A DNA stretch of 64,000 nt from Ferruginibacter sp. HRS2-29 (lineage in GTDB: Bacteria; Bacteroidota; Bacteroidia; Chitinophagales; Chitinophagaceae): assembly GCF_024343615.1 (NCBI RefSeq), contig NZ_RJUB01000126.1, positions 27,929 to 91,928 of the forward strand. The letters are read 5' to 3'. Below are positions 50,819 through 60,065 of this stretch, piece after piece; position 1 is the first letter of the stretch, and each line of letters opens with the position of its first letter. The notes beneath the pieces were generated by a model. The model saw nothing but the letters and a program-made list of their open reading frames with translations, was not told where the DNA came from and made no database searches. The translations under genes were made by a program, and so were the position numbers.

Positions 50819-51697
50819 ATGAACATCATCATTTCAGGTTCTTTAGGTAACGTAGGTAAACCATTGACAAACAAATTAGTACAAGCCGGACATAAGGTGA
50901 CGGTAATTTCCAGCTCTGCTGACCGGAAACCAGCTATTGAAGCGCTTGGCGCTGTTCCGGCAATCGGATCCGTGAGCGACGCCGCATTTCTGACACAGGT
51001 ATTGACCGGTGCAGATGCAGTATTTGCCATGACCCCGCCAAACATGGGCGGCTCCAACGTGATTGAAAACACGGTTAACGCGGGTAAATCTTTTTCAGAA
51101 GCGATTCTCAATTCGGGTGTGAAACACGTAGTAATGCTCAGCAGCATCGGCGCCCATCTTCCCGGCGGAAACGGCCCTATCGCTTCCATTCACCAGATAG
51201 AAAAATTGTACAATGACCTGGAAGGGGTTTCAGTGACTTTCCTGCGGGCGGGATTTTTTTATACCAATTATTACAATGATGTTCCGTTGATCAAAGGTTT
51301 GGGGATCATAGGCGCCAATTACCCGGCGGAAACGAAAATGCCCCTGGTGCATCCTGCTGATATTGCAGCCGCTGCTGCCGATGAACTGGTGAACCCATCT
51401 GCAGGAAAAAATGTACGTTATATAATAAGCGACCTCCGCACTCCTGCCGATGCGGCCAAAGTATTCGGACAAGCGATCGGCAAAGATGGATTACCCTGGG
51501 TGGAATTCACCGACGAACAATCGCTGGATGGTATGTTGAAAGCCGGCTTGCCCCACGAGATCGCAGGTTTGTATACCGAGATGGGACAAGGTTTGCGGAA
51601 CGGAAACATTGCGGCAGATTTTTTTGCGAAAGGCGCCCCTGTAACCGGGCAAATCAAACTGGAAGATTTTGCAAAAGAATTTGCAGATAAGTACTGA
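50819..51697 (+). CDS. NmrA-family NAD(P)-binding oxidoreductase (QOR2-like)
   Basis: This 292-residue protein begins MNIIISGSLGNVGKPLTNKL with the Gly-rich Rossmann loop GSLGNVG, and continues with DAVFAMTPPNMGG, VKHVVMLSSIGAHLPGGNGPI and VSVTFLRAGFFYTNY, typical of NmrA-like atypical SDRs and of the quinone reductase QOR2. An upstream frame start (50762) lies in the promoter and is not used. HxlR regulators are often paired with such reductases in responses to electrophiles or quinones. Confidence 0.87.
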   Translation: MNIIISGSLGNVGKPLTNKLVQAGHKVTVISSSADRKPAIEALGAVPAIGSVSDAAFLTQVLTGADAVFAMTPPNMGGSNVIENTVNAGKSFSEAILNSGVKHVVMLSSIGAHLPGGNGPIASIHQIEKLYNDLEGVSVTFLRAGFFYTNYYNDVPLIKGLGIIGANYPAETKMPLVHPADIAAAAADELVNPSAGKNVRYIISDLRTPADAAKVFGQAIGKDGLPWVEFTDEQSLDGMLKAGLPHEIAGLYTEMGQGLRNGNIAADFFAKGAPVTGQIKLEDFAKEFADKY

Positions 51698-51705
51698 TGC
51701 AAAAA

Positions 51706-51889
51706 GTGATTGCTGATTAAAAAAGATTGGGTGATTACGCTGATTCTTTCCTGCAAAGCAGGAAAGCTGAATGCAGTTTATAAAATGCTGAACTTTGTAA
51801 AGAATTCAAAATTTTACAAACTGCATTTTCATTTTGCGTAGCAAAATAATCTGCGTCATCCATTCATCCTTTTAAAATCAGCGATCATT
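51706..51889. repeat. Cloverleaf-type element N2 (reverse orientation of N1)
   Basis: Outer arms GTGATTGCTGATT...GATTGGGTGATTACGCTGATT face AATCTGCGTCATCCATTCATC...AATCAGCGATCAT. Inside are CTTTCCTGC-AAA-GCAGGAAAG, ATGCAGTTTATAAAATG / ATTTTACAAACTGCAT, and ATTTTGC-GTA-GCAAAAT. Its reverse complement aligns to N1 element by element. Confidence 0.82.
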
Positions 51890-51977
51890 ATTTGATGAAC
51901 GGTAATAAAATTTTCTTCCTCTTCAGTTTTCCTACAATTTTTACGCTGACATTTGCCTTCGTAAATTTTATCACTGA

Positions 51978-54437
51978 ATGAAAATCCTCGTGTTACTCCT
52001 CGCCTGCCTCTGTATTTCAGGCATTGCTAATTCTCAAGGTCAAAAAAAGTTTATCATACAAGGAACGGTGATCGATTCGTCCAGCCGCCGCCCTGTGGAG
52101 TTTGCAACGATCACCCTATTGCCCATAGGAATAGCAAAGCCGCTGACAGGCACGATCACAGACGCGACCGGAAAGTTTTCCCTGGATGATGCCGCGGAAG
52201 GAACTTTCACTTTGCTGATAGAAAGTATCGGCCATCAACCTTTCTCCATACATGATCTTGTGATCGCCGGCACAGATAAATCCCGCGACCTTGGAACATT
52301 TTCGTTGCGCAGCAGCGGAAAAACCATGGATGCTGTTGTTGTAACGGCTCAGGCAAAAGTGATAGAGCATAAAATTGACCGTATGGTATTCAATGCGGAA
52401 AAAGATATCAGTTCGCAGACCGGTACCGCTTCAGATGTGTTGAAGAAAGTGCCGCAGGTATCCGTGGATGTGGACGGTAATGTGCAGCTTGCCGGCAGTG
52501 GCGGGGTACGTTTCCTCATCAATGGCAAACCTTCCACAGCCTTCGGAAGCAGCATCGCGGATGTATTACAATCCATTCCTGCAAGCCAGATAAAAAGCAT
52601 TGAAGTCATCAGCAATCCCGGTGCCAGATACGATGCACAGGGAATGGGTGGCATCATCAATATCATTCTCAAAGCCAGTAAAACAAAGGGTTACAATGGG
52701 AACCTCTCGTTGACGGCAGGAACATTACAGCAGAACGGTTCATTCAATTTCAATGTGCGCAACAATAATTTCGGCATGAACGCTTTTGTCAGCGGCAGTG
52801 CAAGATTACCCGCAACGGTACTGTTTCATTCTGAAAGGAATACCGCGAATGGTACTACCATCGATTATCTTGAACAGGACGGCCGCAGCAGGTTTCAGCG
52901 GCATGGATACCAGTCAGGTATCGGCTTCGACTGGACGGTAAAAAAATACAATAGCTTCTCCGGCGCTGTGAGTTACAATGAATTTGGGAGCAAAGGAAAG
53001 GGCTCCACCTTTCAGCAACTGGATGTAGATAAAAATGGTGGCCCGGCTCCTGTGTTTACACAAATAAACAGCCTGGCCCGGCCGAAATTTCATAACACCG
53101 ATCTCAGCTTTAATTACAAACGTACCTTTCCAAAAGACGGGCGTGAACTTGACCTTGAAGTGAACAGCAGCATCGGCAATGGCCGTACGATCACTTCCAA
53201 TGAACAATACGCTTATCCCCAATCAGTATTGAGTACTGGTACAGAAAGTAATAACCCCGGTAAAACGGTTTCCACACAATTATCGGCAGATTACACCGAG
53301 CCTGTCAGCGAAGATCTTGTATTGGGCACCGGCGTAAAACTCAGCATCGACGACATTAACAGCAGTTCATCGGCATTGAAATATGACGACGTATCGAAAA
53401 AATATACTCCTGATAATTCCTTATCCAGCAGCCTGCGTTACCATCAAAAGGTATATGCCGCTTACGCGGAACTGAGCTTTCCACTTTTTGCGGGCATCGC
53501 CGGAAAAGCAGGCGGACGTTATGAACGCACGGAAACAGATGCATTTTTCTCCAATGCGCAGCAGCAACAAAATGTACCGGGCTACAACACATTTGTGCCT
53601 TCATTTTATTTGAATAAAAAACTGGACGATCACCAGTCGCTGACCTTAAGTTATTCAAAAAGGATCGAGCGCCCGGATTACAATGAGCTGAATCCATTTG
53701 TGAATACCACCGATCCAAAAAATCTTTCAACCGGCAATCCCGGTCTCGTACCCGAAACCAGCAAGCGACTGGCATTGAACTACAATATTGATTTTGGTAA
53801 AAAAGGTTCTGCAGGCATCGGTATGTTTTACCGTGTCAATGAAAACGATATCCAGTCTTACGCTCTCTACTATCCTTCTTACACCGTTGGCGACAGCGTT
53901 TACACGAATGTGTCTGTTACCACAGATCAGAATATCGGGACGGAAAAAGATTTCGGTGCGAATTTTTTCGGTGATATGCACCCTACTTCAAAGCTCGGAT
54001 TGCGGGGGAATTTTTTCATTTTCAGGAGGCATACGATCAACGTGATCGATGAAGGCTTTGACGCTAAAAGTTATTTTTGCAGGATCAACCTCAACGTTAC
54101 TTACCAGTTTGCCCCTACCCTTGTGGCTGAATATTTCCAGAATTTCAACTCACGCAGAAGAGAAGCACAGGGCACTAATCCGGCATTCATATCCTATACT
54201 TTCGCGATGCGCAAACAATTCTGGAACAAGAATGGCAGCATTGCCCTTACTGCCAATAATTTCTTTGCAAAATATGTTGATCAGCGTACACGCCTTTTCG
54301 GGCCCGGGTATGATGCGGTAAGGCTGCGTCAGATACCTTTCAGATCGATCGGTATAAACTTCACGTGGAAGTTCGGGAAACTGGAGTTCAAAAAGAATAA
54401 CCGGGAAGAAACTAACCAGCTGTTAGAAGCGAATTAA
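51978..54437 (+). CDS. TonB-dependent receptor-like outer membrane barrel
   Basis: This 819-residue protein has a signal peptide (MKILVLLLACLCISGIANSQ), a carboxypeptidase-regulatory domain (IQGTVIDSSSRRPVEFATITLL, about 28-115), a plug (VVVTAQAKVIEHKIDRMVF, ASDVLKKVPQVSVDVDGNVQLAG, VRFLINGKPS, IEVISNPGARYDAQGMGGIINI) and an OMP_b-brl_3 barrel ending WKFGKLEFKK with a soluble tail. Ligand unknown; no SusD-like gene is adjacent. It is convergent with gyrA. Confidence 0.87.
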   Translation: MKILVLLLACLCISGIANSQGQKKFIIQGTVIDSSSRRPVEFATITLLPIGIAKPLTGTITDATGKFSLDDAAEGTFTLLIESIGHQPFSIHDLVIAGTDKSRDLGTFSLRSSGKTMDAVVVTAQAKVIEHKIDRMVFNAEKDISSQTGTASDVLKKVPQVSVDVDGNVQLAGSGGVRFLINGKPSTAFGSSIADVLQSIPASQIKSIEVISNPGARYDAQGMGGIINIILKASKTKGYNGNLSLTAGTLQQNGSFNFNVRNNNFGMNAFVSGSARLPATVLFHSERNTANGTTIDYLEQDGRSRFQRHGYQSGIGFDWTVKKYNSFSGAVSYNEFGSKGKGSTFQQLDVDKNGGPAPVFTQINSLARPKFHNTDLSFNYKRTFPKDGRELDLEVNSSIGNGRTITSNEQYAYPQSVLSTGTESNNPGKTVSTQLSADYTEPVSEDLVLGTGVKLSIDDINSSSSALKYDDVSKKYTPDNSLSSSLRYHQKVYAAYAELSFPLFAGIAGKAGGRYERTETDAFFSNAQQQQNVPGYNTFVPSFYLNKKLDDHQSLTLSYSKRIERPDYNELNPFVNTTDPKNLSTGNPGLVPETSKRLALNYNIDFGKKGSAGIGMFYRVNENDIQSYALYYPSYTVGDSVYTNVSVTTDQNIGTEKDFGANFFGDMHPTSKLGLRGNFFIFRRHTINVIDEGFDAKSYFCRINLNVTYQFAPTLVAEYFQNFNSRRREAQGTNPAFISYTFAMRKQFWNKNGSIALTANNFFAKYVDQRTRLFGPGYDAVRLRQIPFRSIGINFTWKFGKLEFKKNNREETNQLLEAN

Positions 54438-54440
54438 GGT

Positions 54441-54525
54441 GAACCACAGAGGATTGGAGGGCACAGAGTAAAAAAGCTTATTTTCTTTCTCTGGAAACTC
54501 TGAGTTCTCCGGTTCTCTGTGGTTT
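54441..54525. repeat. GAACCACAGAGG inverted repeat, second copy
   Basis: GAACCACAGAGG...GGCACAGAGT faces ACTCTGAGTTCTCCGGTTC and TCTCTGTGGTTT. Less perfect than the one at 40566-40636. Confidence 0.75.
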
Positions 54526-54528
54526 AAA

Positions 54529-54562
54529 CAAAAAATGGCCGCCTTCACAGGCAGCCATTCTC
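54529..54562 (-). terminator. gyrA terminator
   Basis: On the minus strand ATGGCTGCC-TGTGAA-GGCGGCCAT followed by TTTTTT. Confidence 0.85.
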
Positions 54563-54583
54563 AATTTAGTGCTCACACTATAA

Positions 54584-57250
54584 TTATTCTTCTGTTTTTT
54601 CTTCTGTATCTTCTGCATCATCTTCGTCTTCAATTTGATCAGTTGCTTCATCAGCATCTTCCAAACCTTCAGGCGCCGGTACTACAGTTTCGGTAGTCAA
54701 TGTACCATCTTCTGCTACCACTACTGCTTCCTCTATTTCTTCTTCCTCCTGTTCATCCAGTTTGGTAATAGCCGCGATAGAATCCCCTTCGTCTACTTTT
54801 ATCAGGCGAACCCCTTGTGTAGCGCGACTTTGCTCGCTGATGGCTTTCACCGCCATGCGGATGGTAATACCACTTTCGCAGGTGATCATCAGATCTTCCT
54901 GTTCAGTTACGTCCAGCAGGCCAACGAGCCCACCCGTCTTGTCAGTGATCTTAATGGTACGCACCCCTTTACCACCACGATTGGTGATACGGTAGTTTGC
55001 TTCACCCGTTTCCGGATCATCGAGGAAAGTACGTTTTCCGTAACCTTTTTCACTCACTACCAGAACTGTCCTGGTTTTATCTTCCGTATTCACCGTGATC
55101 ATACCCACTACTTCATCATTTTTTTCATCCACTTCGATACCGTAAACGCCGATACCGCCGCGGCCTGTAGCACGTACTTTATTCTCAGGGAAACGGATCG
55201 CACGGCCACTCTTCACAGCCATCATGATCTCGCAGTTTCCATCGGTCATGCGGGCTGCTATCAGCTGATCTCCTTCACGGATCTCGATCGCGTTGATACC
55301 CGTTTGCCTTGGCCTGCTGAAATCTTTCAGCTTGGATTTATTGATGATACCTTGTTTGGTACACAATAATATGTAGTGGTTGTTGACGTACTCTTCGTCT
55401 TCGAAATTCTTCACATCGATGATCGCACGAACCTTATCGTCCGGCGCTATCTGGATCATATTCTGCAATGCACGTCCTTTGCTGGTGCGGTCGCCTTCCG
55501 GTATCTGGTAAACTTTCAGCCAGAAGCAACGGCCTTTTTCTGTAAAGATCATCAGTGTATGATGGGTGCTTGCCACAAACAGATGCTCGATAAAATCTTC
55601 CTGGCGGGTACTGCTTCCCTTCGCCCCGCGGCCACCGCGGCGTTGCTGGCGGTAATCACGTGCAGAAGTACGTTTGATATAACCAAGATGTGAAATGGTT
55701 ACCACCACATCTTCTTCTTCTATCAGATCCAGCATATTGATCTCATCATCTGCGTATACGATCTCAGATTTACGTTCGTCACCGAATTTCGCTTTCACTT
55801 CAGCCAGTTCATCTTTGATGATCTGGAAACGCAGACCTTCATTGGCAAGGATCTCTTTCAACCGTTCGATCAGTTTCATGATCTCTGCATGCTCTTCACG
55901 GATCTTATCGATCTCCATACCGGTAAGGCGTTGTAAACGCAGTTCCAGTACGGCTTTCGACTGAATTTCGCTCATGCCGAAATTGCTCATCAACCCTTCG
56001 TGTGCGATGGTTGGAGTGGCGCTTTCGCGGATGAGTTGGATCACAGCATCCAGGTTATCCAACGCGATGATATATCCTTCGAGGATGTGTGCACGCTCTT
56101 CCGCTTTCTTCAATTCAAACTTCGTACGACGAACCACGACTTCATGCCTGAATTCGATGAATTCGGAGATGAGTTCTTTTATGTTCAGGATCTTCGGGCG
56201 GCCTTTTACCAGCGCCACATTGTTGATACCGAAAGATGTCTGCAGCTCGGAATGTTTGAACAACTGGTTCACTACTACCTGCGCTACAGCATCTTTACGA
56301 AGCTCTACAACAATCCTTGTTCCTTCTTTATTATTACTTTCATTGTTTACGTCGCTGATGCCATCAATCACTTTATCGTTGATCAGGTCGCCGATCTTTT
56401 GCGTCAGCTGATCACGGTTCACCTGGTAAGGTATCTCGGTGATGACGATCTTTTCTTTACCACGTGCATCGGTTTCAATGGTAGTTTTGCCCCGCAATAC
56501 TACCCTGCCTCGGCCGGTAAGCAATGCCTGTTTAACGCCCTCGTAGCCGTAAATAACACCGCCTGTAGGAAAATCCGGAGCCTTTATATATTTGATCAGT
56601 TCTTCGAGTTCGATATCGTTATTGTCGATATAGGCGATACAGCCATCAATCACCTCACTGAGGTTGTGGGGCATCATGTTAGTGGCCATCCCTACCGCGA
56701 TACCGCTGCTTCCGTTTACAAGTAATTGCGGAACACGGGTTGGCAGTACTGTTGGCTCTTTCAACGAATCATCGAAATTGAGCTGATAATCCACCGTATC
56801 CTTATCGATATCCTCGATCATCGCTTCAGCGAACTTCTGCATACGTACTTCCGTATAACGCATGGCAGCCGGCATATCACCATCCTGGCTACCGAAGTTA
56901 CCCTGGCCATCGATAAGTGTGTACCGCATCGCCCATTCCTGCGCCATACGTACCATGGTAAAATAAATGGATGAATCACCATGCGGGTGATATTTACCCA
57001 TTACTTCCCCTACGATACGGGCAGATTTTTTATAAGGCCTGTTACTGTAATTGGCCAGTTCCATCATACCAAACAAGACACGGCGGTGAACGGGTTTGAA
57101 CCCATCACGTACATCCGGAAGTGCACGGCCAACGATCACGCTCATGGAGTAATCGATGTAAAAAGTTTTCATTTGCTCCTCGATATTAACCGGTATTATC
57201 TTGCCCCGGTTGTTGAGGTTAGCTTCGTCATTGATTTCGTTATTTTCCAT
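54584..57250 (-). CDS. gyrA: DNA gyrase subunit A
   Basis: This 888-residue type IIA topoisomerase subunit has the winged-helix region with the catalytic Tyr132 in AMRYTEVRM and the quinolone-determining region YHPHGDSSIYFTMVRMAQ. The GyrA box QRRGGRG, near residue 545, shows that it is gyrase rather than Topo IV. The C-terminal beta-pinwheel is followed by an acidic tail of about 60 residues (EEEEIEEAVVVAED...DEDDAEDTEEKTEE). The position equal to E. coli Asp87 is Phe97 here. It introduces negative supercoils together with GyrB, which is not in the window. Confidence 0.97.
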   Translation of the reverse strand: MENNEINDEANLNNRGKIIPVNIEEQMKTFYIDYSMSVIVGRALPDVRDGFKPVHRRVLFGMMELANYSNRPYKKSARIVGEVMGKYHPHGDSSIYFTMVRMAQEWAMRYTLIDGQGNFGSQDGDMPAAMRYTEVRMQKFAEAMIEDIDKDTVDYQLNFDDSLKEPTVLPTRVPQLLVNGSSGIAVGMATNMMPHNLSEVIDGCIAYIDNNDIELEELIKYIKAPDFPTGGVIYGYEGVKQALLTGRGRVVLRGKTTIETDARGKEKIVITEIPYQVNRDQLTQKIGDLINDKVIDGISDVNNESNNKEGTRIVVELRKDAVAQVVVNQLFKHSELQTSFGINNVALVKGRPKILNIKELISEFIEFRHEVVVRRTKFELKKAEERAHILEGYIIALDNLDAVIQLIRESATPTIAHEGLMSNFGMSEIQSKAVLELRLQRLTGMEIDKIREEHAEIMKLIERLKEILANEGLRFQIIKDELAEVKAKFGDERKSEIVYADDEINMLDLIEEEDVVVTISHLGYIKRTSARDYRQQRRGGRGAKGSSTRQEDFIEHLFVASTHHTLMIFTEKGRCFWLKVYQIPEGDRTSKGRALQNMIQIAPDDKVRAIIDVKNFEDEEYVNNHYILLCTKQGIINKSKLKDFSRPRQTGINAIEIREGDQLIAARMTDGNCEIMMAVKSGRAIRFPENKVRATGRGGIGVYGIEVDEKNDEVVGMITVNTEDKTRTVLVVSEKGYGKRTFLDDPETGEANYRITNRGGKGVRTIKITDKTGGLVGLLDVTEQEDLMITCESGITIRMAVKAISEQSRATQGVRLIKVDEGDSIAAITKLDEQEEEEIEEAVVVAEDGTLTTETVVPAPEGLEDADEATDQIEDEDDAEDTEEKTEE

Positions 57251-57463
57251 ATAATTTTCTAGGTGGCGAAAGTACTGAAAATAAGCCGTTTTTCCACGTT
57301 AAAACAGCGTTGTTTTAGGGTGATATTGTACACATTTGTGGAGAACTATTTTTCTACGGAACTGCTGTTTCATAACTGAACAGGATGTGTATCGTAATCG
57401 GACAGTAAGAAAATATGGCTTACATCTATAGTGTTGATTATTAATAAGTTATTTTACCGGCAT
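57251..57463. promoter_or_regulatory. gyrA upstream region
   Basis: On the minus strand a TACTTTCG sequence (about 57265-57272) is one change from TAnnTTTG and lies close to the gyrA start. Nothing else is evident. Confidence 0.35.
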
Positions 57464-57530
57464 AACCTTTGGCAATAATTTCAGGCAAAGGTTCAAGGGA
57501 TAAAGCAAAGCCGTGACTTTGTGATCCCTT
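57464..57530 (+). promoter_or_regulatory. Two adjacent dyads upstream of the ABC permease gene
   Basis: AACCTTTG / CAAAGGTT (57464-57471 and 57486-57493) and AAGGGAT...CAAAG / CTTTG...ATCCCTT (57495-57530). They end 35 bases before the ATG and may be operators or leader hairpins. Confidence 0.45.
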
Positions 57531-57565
57531 TGCACTTGTATGTGAAATAAAATAAAACCCATCCG

Positions 57566-59983
57566 ATGTTTAAAAATTACTTCAATATAGCCCTCCGGAA
57601 TTTGTGGAAAAACAAAGGTATTTCTACCATCAATATTCTCGGCCTCTCGCTGGGAATTGCAACCTGTTTATTGATCATGCTTTTTGTGCAGAAAGAATTA
57701 AGTTATGACCGGTTCAACGAGAAGTCCGATCGGCTTTATCGTGTCACATTTAATAGCCGGATGCAGGGCGGCGATCTCAAAGAAGCCAGTGTAATGCCGC
57801 CGGTGGCCCAAACCCTTAAGAATGATTATCCTGAAGTGGAAGAGGCAACCCGCTTACAGGCAAGAGGTGGTACAAGGATCACCTATGGAAACAAGGTTTT
57901 TACCGACGGCCTTGCCTATGTGGATCCGAATTTTTTTACGGTCTTTACACTTCCCCTTGAGAAGGGCAATGCGGCTACAGCACTATTGGAGCCTAATACA
58001 GCCATCATCACCAGTGTCCTTGCAAAAAAGTATTTCGGTACGGCTGATCCTATCGGAAAGGTGCTCACGTTGAAAGATCAGCATACCTTTTTTACAGTTA
58101 CCGGAGTGGTTAAAGAAATTCCGGAAAATTCACATTTTCACTTTGAAGTTTTCGCGTCAACATCCAACCTTCCGGAGGCCAACGAATCTTCGTGGATGGT
58201 ATCGGGTTTTTACACTTATGTGGTGCTGCGTAAAGGCACTGATCCGAAAAAATTTGCCGGTCATTTTCCCGAAATGGTGCAAAAATATATCGGCCCTCAA
58301 TTGAAGCAGGGGCTTGGAGTAACGCTTGCAGAACTTGAAAGTAAAGGGAACAGTATCAGTTTTGCCCTGCAGCCCATCACCGATATTCACTTACACTCCA
58401 ACCTGACAGGTGATATGGAACCCGGCGGTGATATAAAGTATGTATATATCTTTAGTGCGGTGGCGCTTTTCATGCTGCTCATCGCGTGCATCAATTTCAT
58501 GAACCTTTCTACCGCAAGCGCTGCAAAAAGAGCAAAAGAGATCGGTATCAGGAAAGTGCTTGGTTCGGTCAAAAAACAACTGGTATCCCAATTCCTGCTC
58601 GAATCTCTCTTCATCACTTCCATCGCTTTGCTGATCGGCATCCTGCTGGTTTACGTGCTGCTACCATTCTTCAATGATCTCACCGGCCAGCATCTTAAGA
58701 TAAGCCTGACAAACAGCCCCTATGCATTACCGTTATTGATCGCATTCGGATTGTTTACAGGCATACTGGCGGGCAGTTACCCGGCCTTCTTTTTATCCTC
58801 CTTCAAGCCTGTGGAAGTATTGAAAGGAAAGTTTTCGACCGGTAAAAAAAGCGCCGGACTAAGGAGTGGCCTGGTGGTTTTTCAGTTCATCATTTCTATC
58901 AGCCTTATCATTGGTACAACCGTAGTATATAAACAGCTTTCTTATATCCGCAATAAAGAATTGGGTTTTGATAAGGAACAGGTGCTAGTGATCGAACAGG
59001 CATACTGGCTCAATAATAATTTGGATGTATTTCGCAGCCAGCTCATGCAGGATCCGGGGGTGAAAAGCGTTTCGGTATCAGGTTTTCTCCCGGCAGGAAA
59101 TTCGGCGAATAACAACTTTTTTGTTTCGGCGGATGATAATGCACAGCAGTTGATAAAGACCTTACGCTATGATGTAGACGAAAATTACCTCCCCACCCTC
59201 GGGATCAGTATCGCCAGCGGGCGAAATTTTTCTCCGCAATTTCCCACCGATTCTTCAGGCATCATCATCAATGAGGCGGCGGCACGCAGTTTTGGCTGGA
59301 CAAATGATCCGTTGAATCATACGCTTACGCATAATTCAAATGATGGTTCAAAGGAGAGTTATCATGTGATCGGTGTGGTAAAAGATTTCAATTTCCGCTC
59401 GCTGCACGAAGCCATCACGCCGCTGGTGATGGTATTGGCCAAAGATAATGGCAGCGTGATCGTGAAAGTGAAAACTGCAGACATGCCGGGATTGCTGGCA
59501 AATATTCAGCAAAAATGGAAGAACCTTCATGCAGAAGCACCTTTTTCGTATTCATTCCTCGACGACCGTTTTAATAATACATATAAAGCCGAACAATACA
59601 TCGGCCGTATCCTCGGCATTTTCGCCGGGCTCACCATTTTTGTGGCTTGTCTCGGCCTCTTCGGGTTGGCTACTTTCATGGCTGAACAACGCAGGAAAGA
59701 GATCGGTATCCGGAAAGTGTTGGGCGCCGATGTAAGCGGGTTGGTAGCGATGTTGTCGAAAGATTTTTTGAAACTGGTATTGATCGCGTTCATCATCGCA
59801 TCACCTATCGCCTGGTATGTGATGAACAGGTGGTTACAGGAATTTGCCTACCGGATCAGCATCAGCGTGTGGGTATTTGCCATCACCGCGTTTTTGGCGG
59901 CCATCATCACGTTGCTGACGGTATCCTTTCAGGCGGTACGTTCGGCGAGGGCCAACCCGGTCAATAGTTTGCGCTCCGAGTAG
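57566..59983 (+). CDS. ABC transporter permease, MacB/FtsX type
   Basis: This 805-residue inner-membrane protein has two tandem halves, each with a MacB-like periplasmic domain. An N-terminal helix (NILGLSLGIATCLLIMLFV) precedes the first periplasmic domain (about 45-280), then an FtsX unit (three helices, with AAKRAKEIGIRKVLGSVKKQLVSQFLLESL), a second periplasmic domain and a last FtsX unit (EQRRKEIGIRKVLGADVSGLVAMLSKDFLKLV). Such proteins are common in Bacteroidota and need a separate ATPase, which is not next to it. Likely exports a peptide, lipid or signal; unknown. Confidence 0.88.
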   Translation: MFKNYFNIALRNLWKNKGISTINILGLSLGIATCLLIMLFVQKELSYDRFNEKSDRLYRVTFNSRMQGGDLKEASVMPPVAQTLKNDYPEVEEATRLQARGGTRITYGNKVFTDGLAYVDPNFFTVFTLPLEKGNAATALLEPNTAIITSVLAKKYFGTADPIGKVLTLKDQHTFFTVTGVVKEIPENSHFHFEVFASTSNLPEANESSWMVSGFYTYVVLRKGTDPKKFAGHFPEMVQKYIGPQLKQGLGVTLAELESKGNSISFALQPITDIHLHSNLTGDMEPGGDIKYVYIFSAVALFMLLIACINFMNLSTASAAKRAKEIGIRKVLGSVKKQLVSQFLLESLFITSIALLIGILLVYVLLPFFNDLTGQHLKISLTNSPYALPLLIAFGLFTGILAGSYPAFFLSSFKPVEVLKGKFSTGKKSAGLRSGLVVFQFIISISLIIGTTVVYKQLSYIRNKELGFDKEQVLVIEQAYWLNNNLDVFRSQLMQDPGVKSVSVSGFLPAGNSANNNFFVSADDNAQQLIKTLRYDVDENYLPTLGISIASGRNFSPQFPTDSSGIIINEAAARSFGWTNDPLNHTLTHNSNDGSKESYHVIGVVKDFNFRSLHEAITPLVMVLAKDNGSVIVKVKTADMPGLLANIQQKWKNLHAEAPFSYSFLDDRFNNTYKAEQYIGRILGIFAGLTIFVACLGLFGLATFMAEQRRKEIGIRKVLGADVSGLVAMLSKDFLKLVLIAFIIASPIAWYVMNRWLQEFAYRISISVWVFAITAFLAAIITLLTVSFQAVRSARANPVNSLRSE

Positions 59984-59994
59984 TCCACTCCTAC

Positions 59995-60024
59995 GAGTTG
60001 ACAACTCATGGGAGTTGACAACTC
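59995..60024. repeat. Two GAGTTGACAACTC palindromes
   Basis: GAGTTGACAACTC at 59995-60007 and 60012-60024 with ATGG between. Each is a perfect 13-base palindrome, and together with ACG/CGT ends they form one larger dyad. Candidate terminator or operator for the next gene. Confidence 0.75.
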
Positions 60025-60065
60025 GTTAGGTAAAAAATCGTTTACTTTGCAAAAAATCAAATTGC

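Noticed and set aside
54584..57250. Calling a quinolone-resistance mutation in gyrA
   Set aside because: A single residue difference in a distant phylum is not evidence of resistance.
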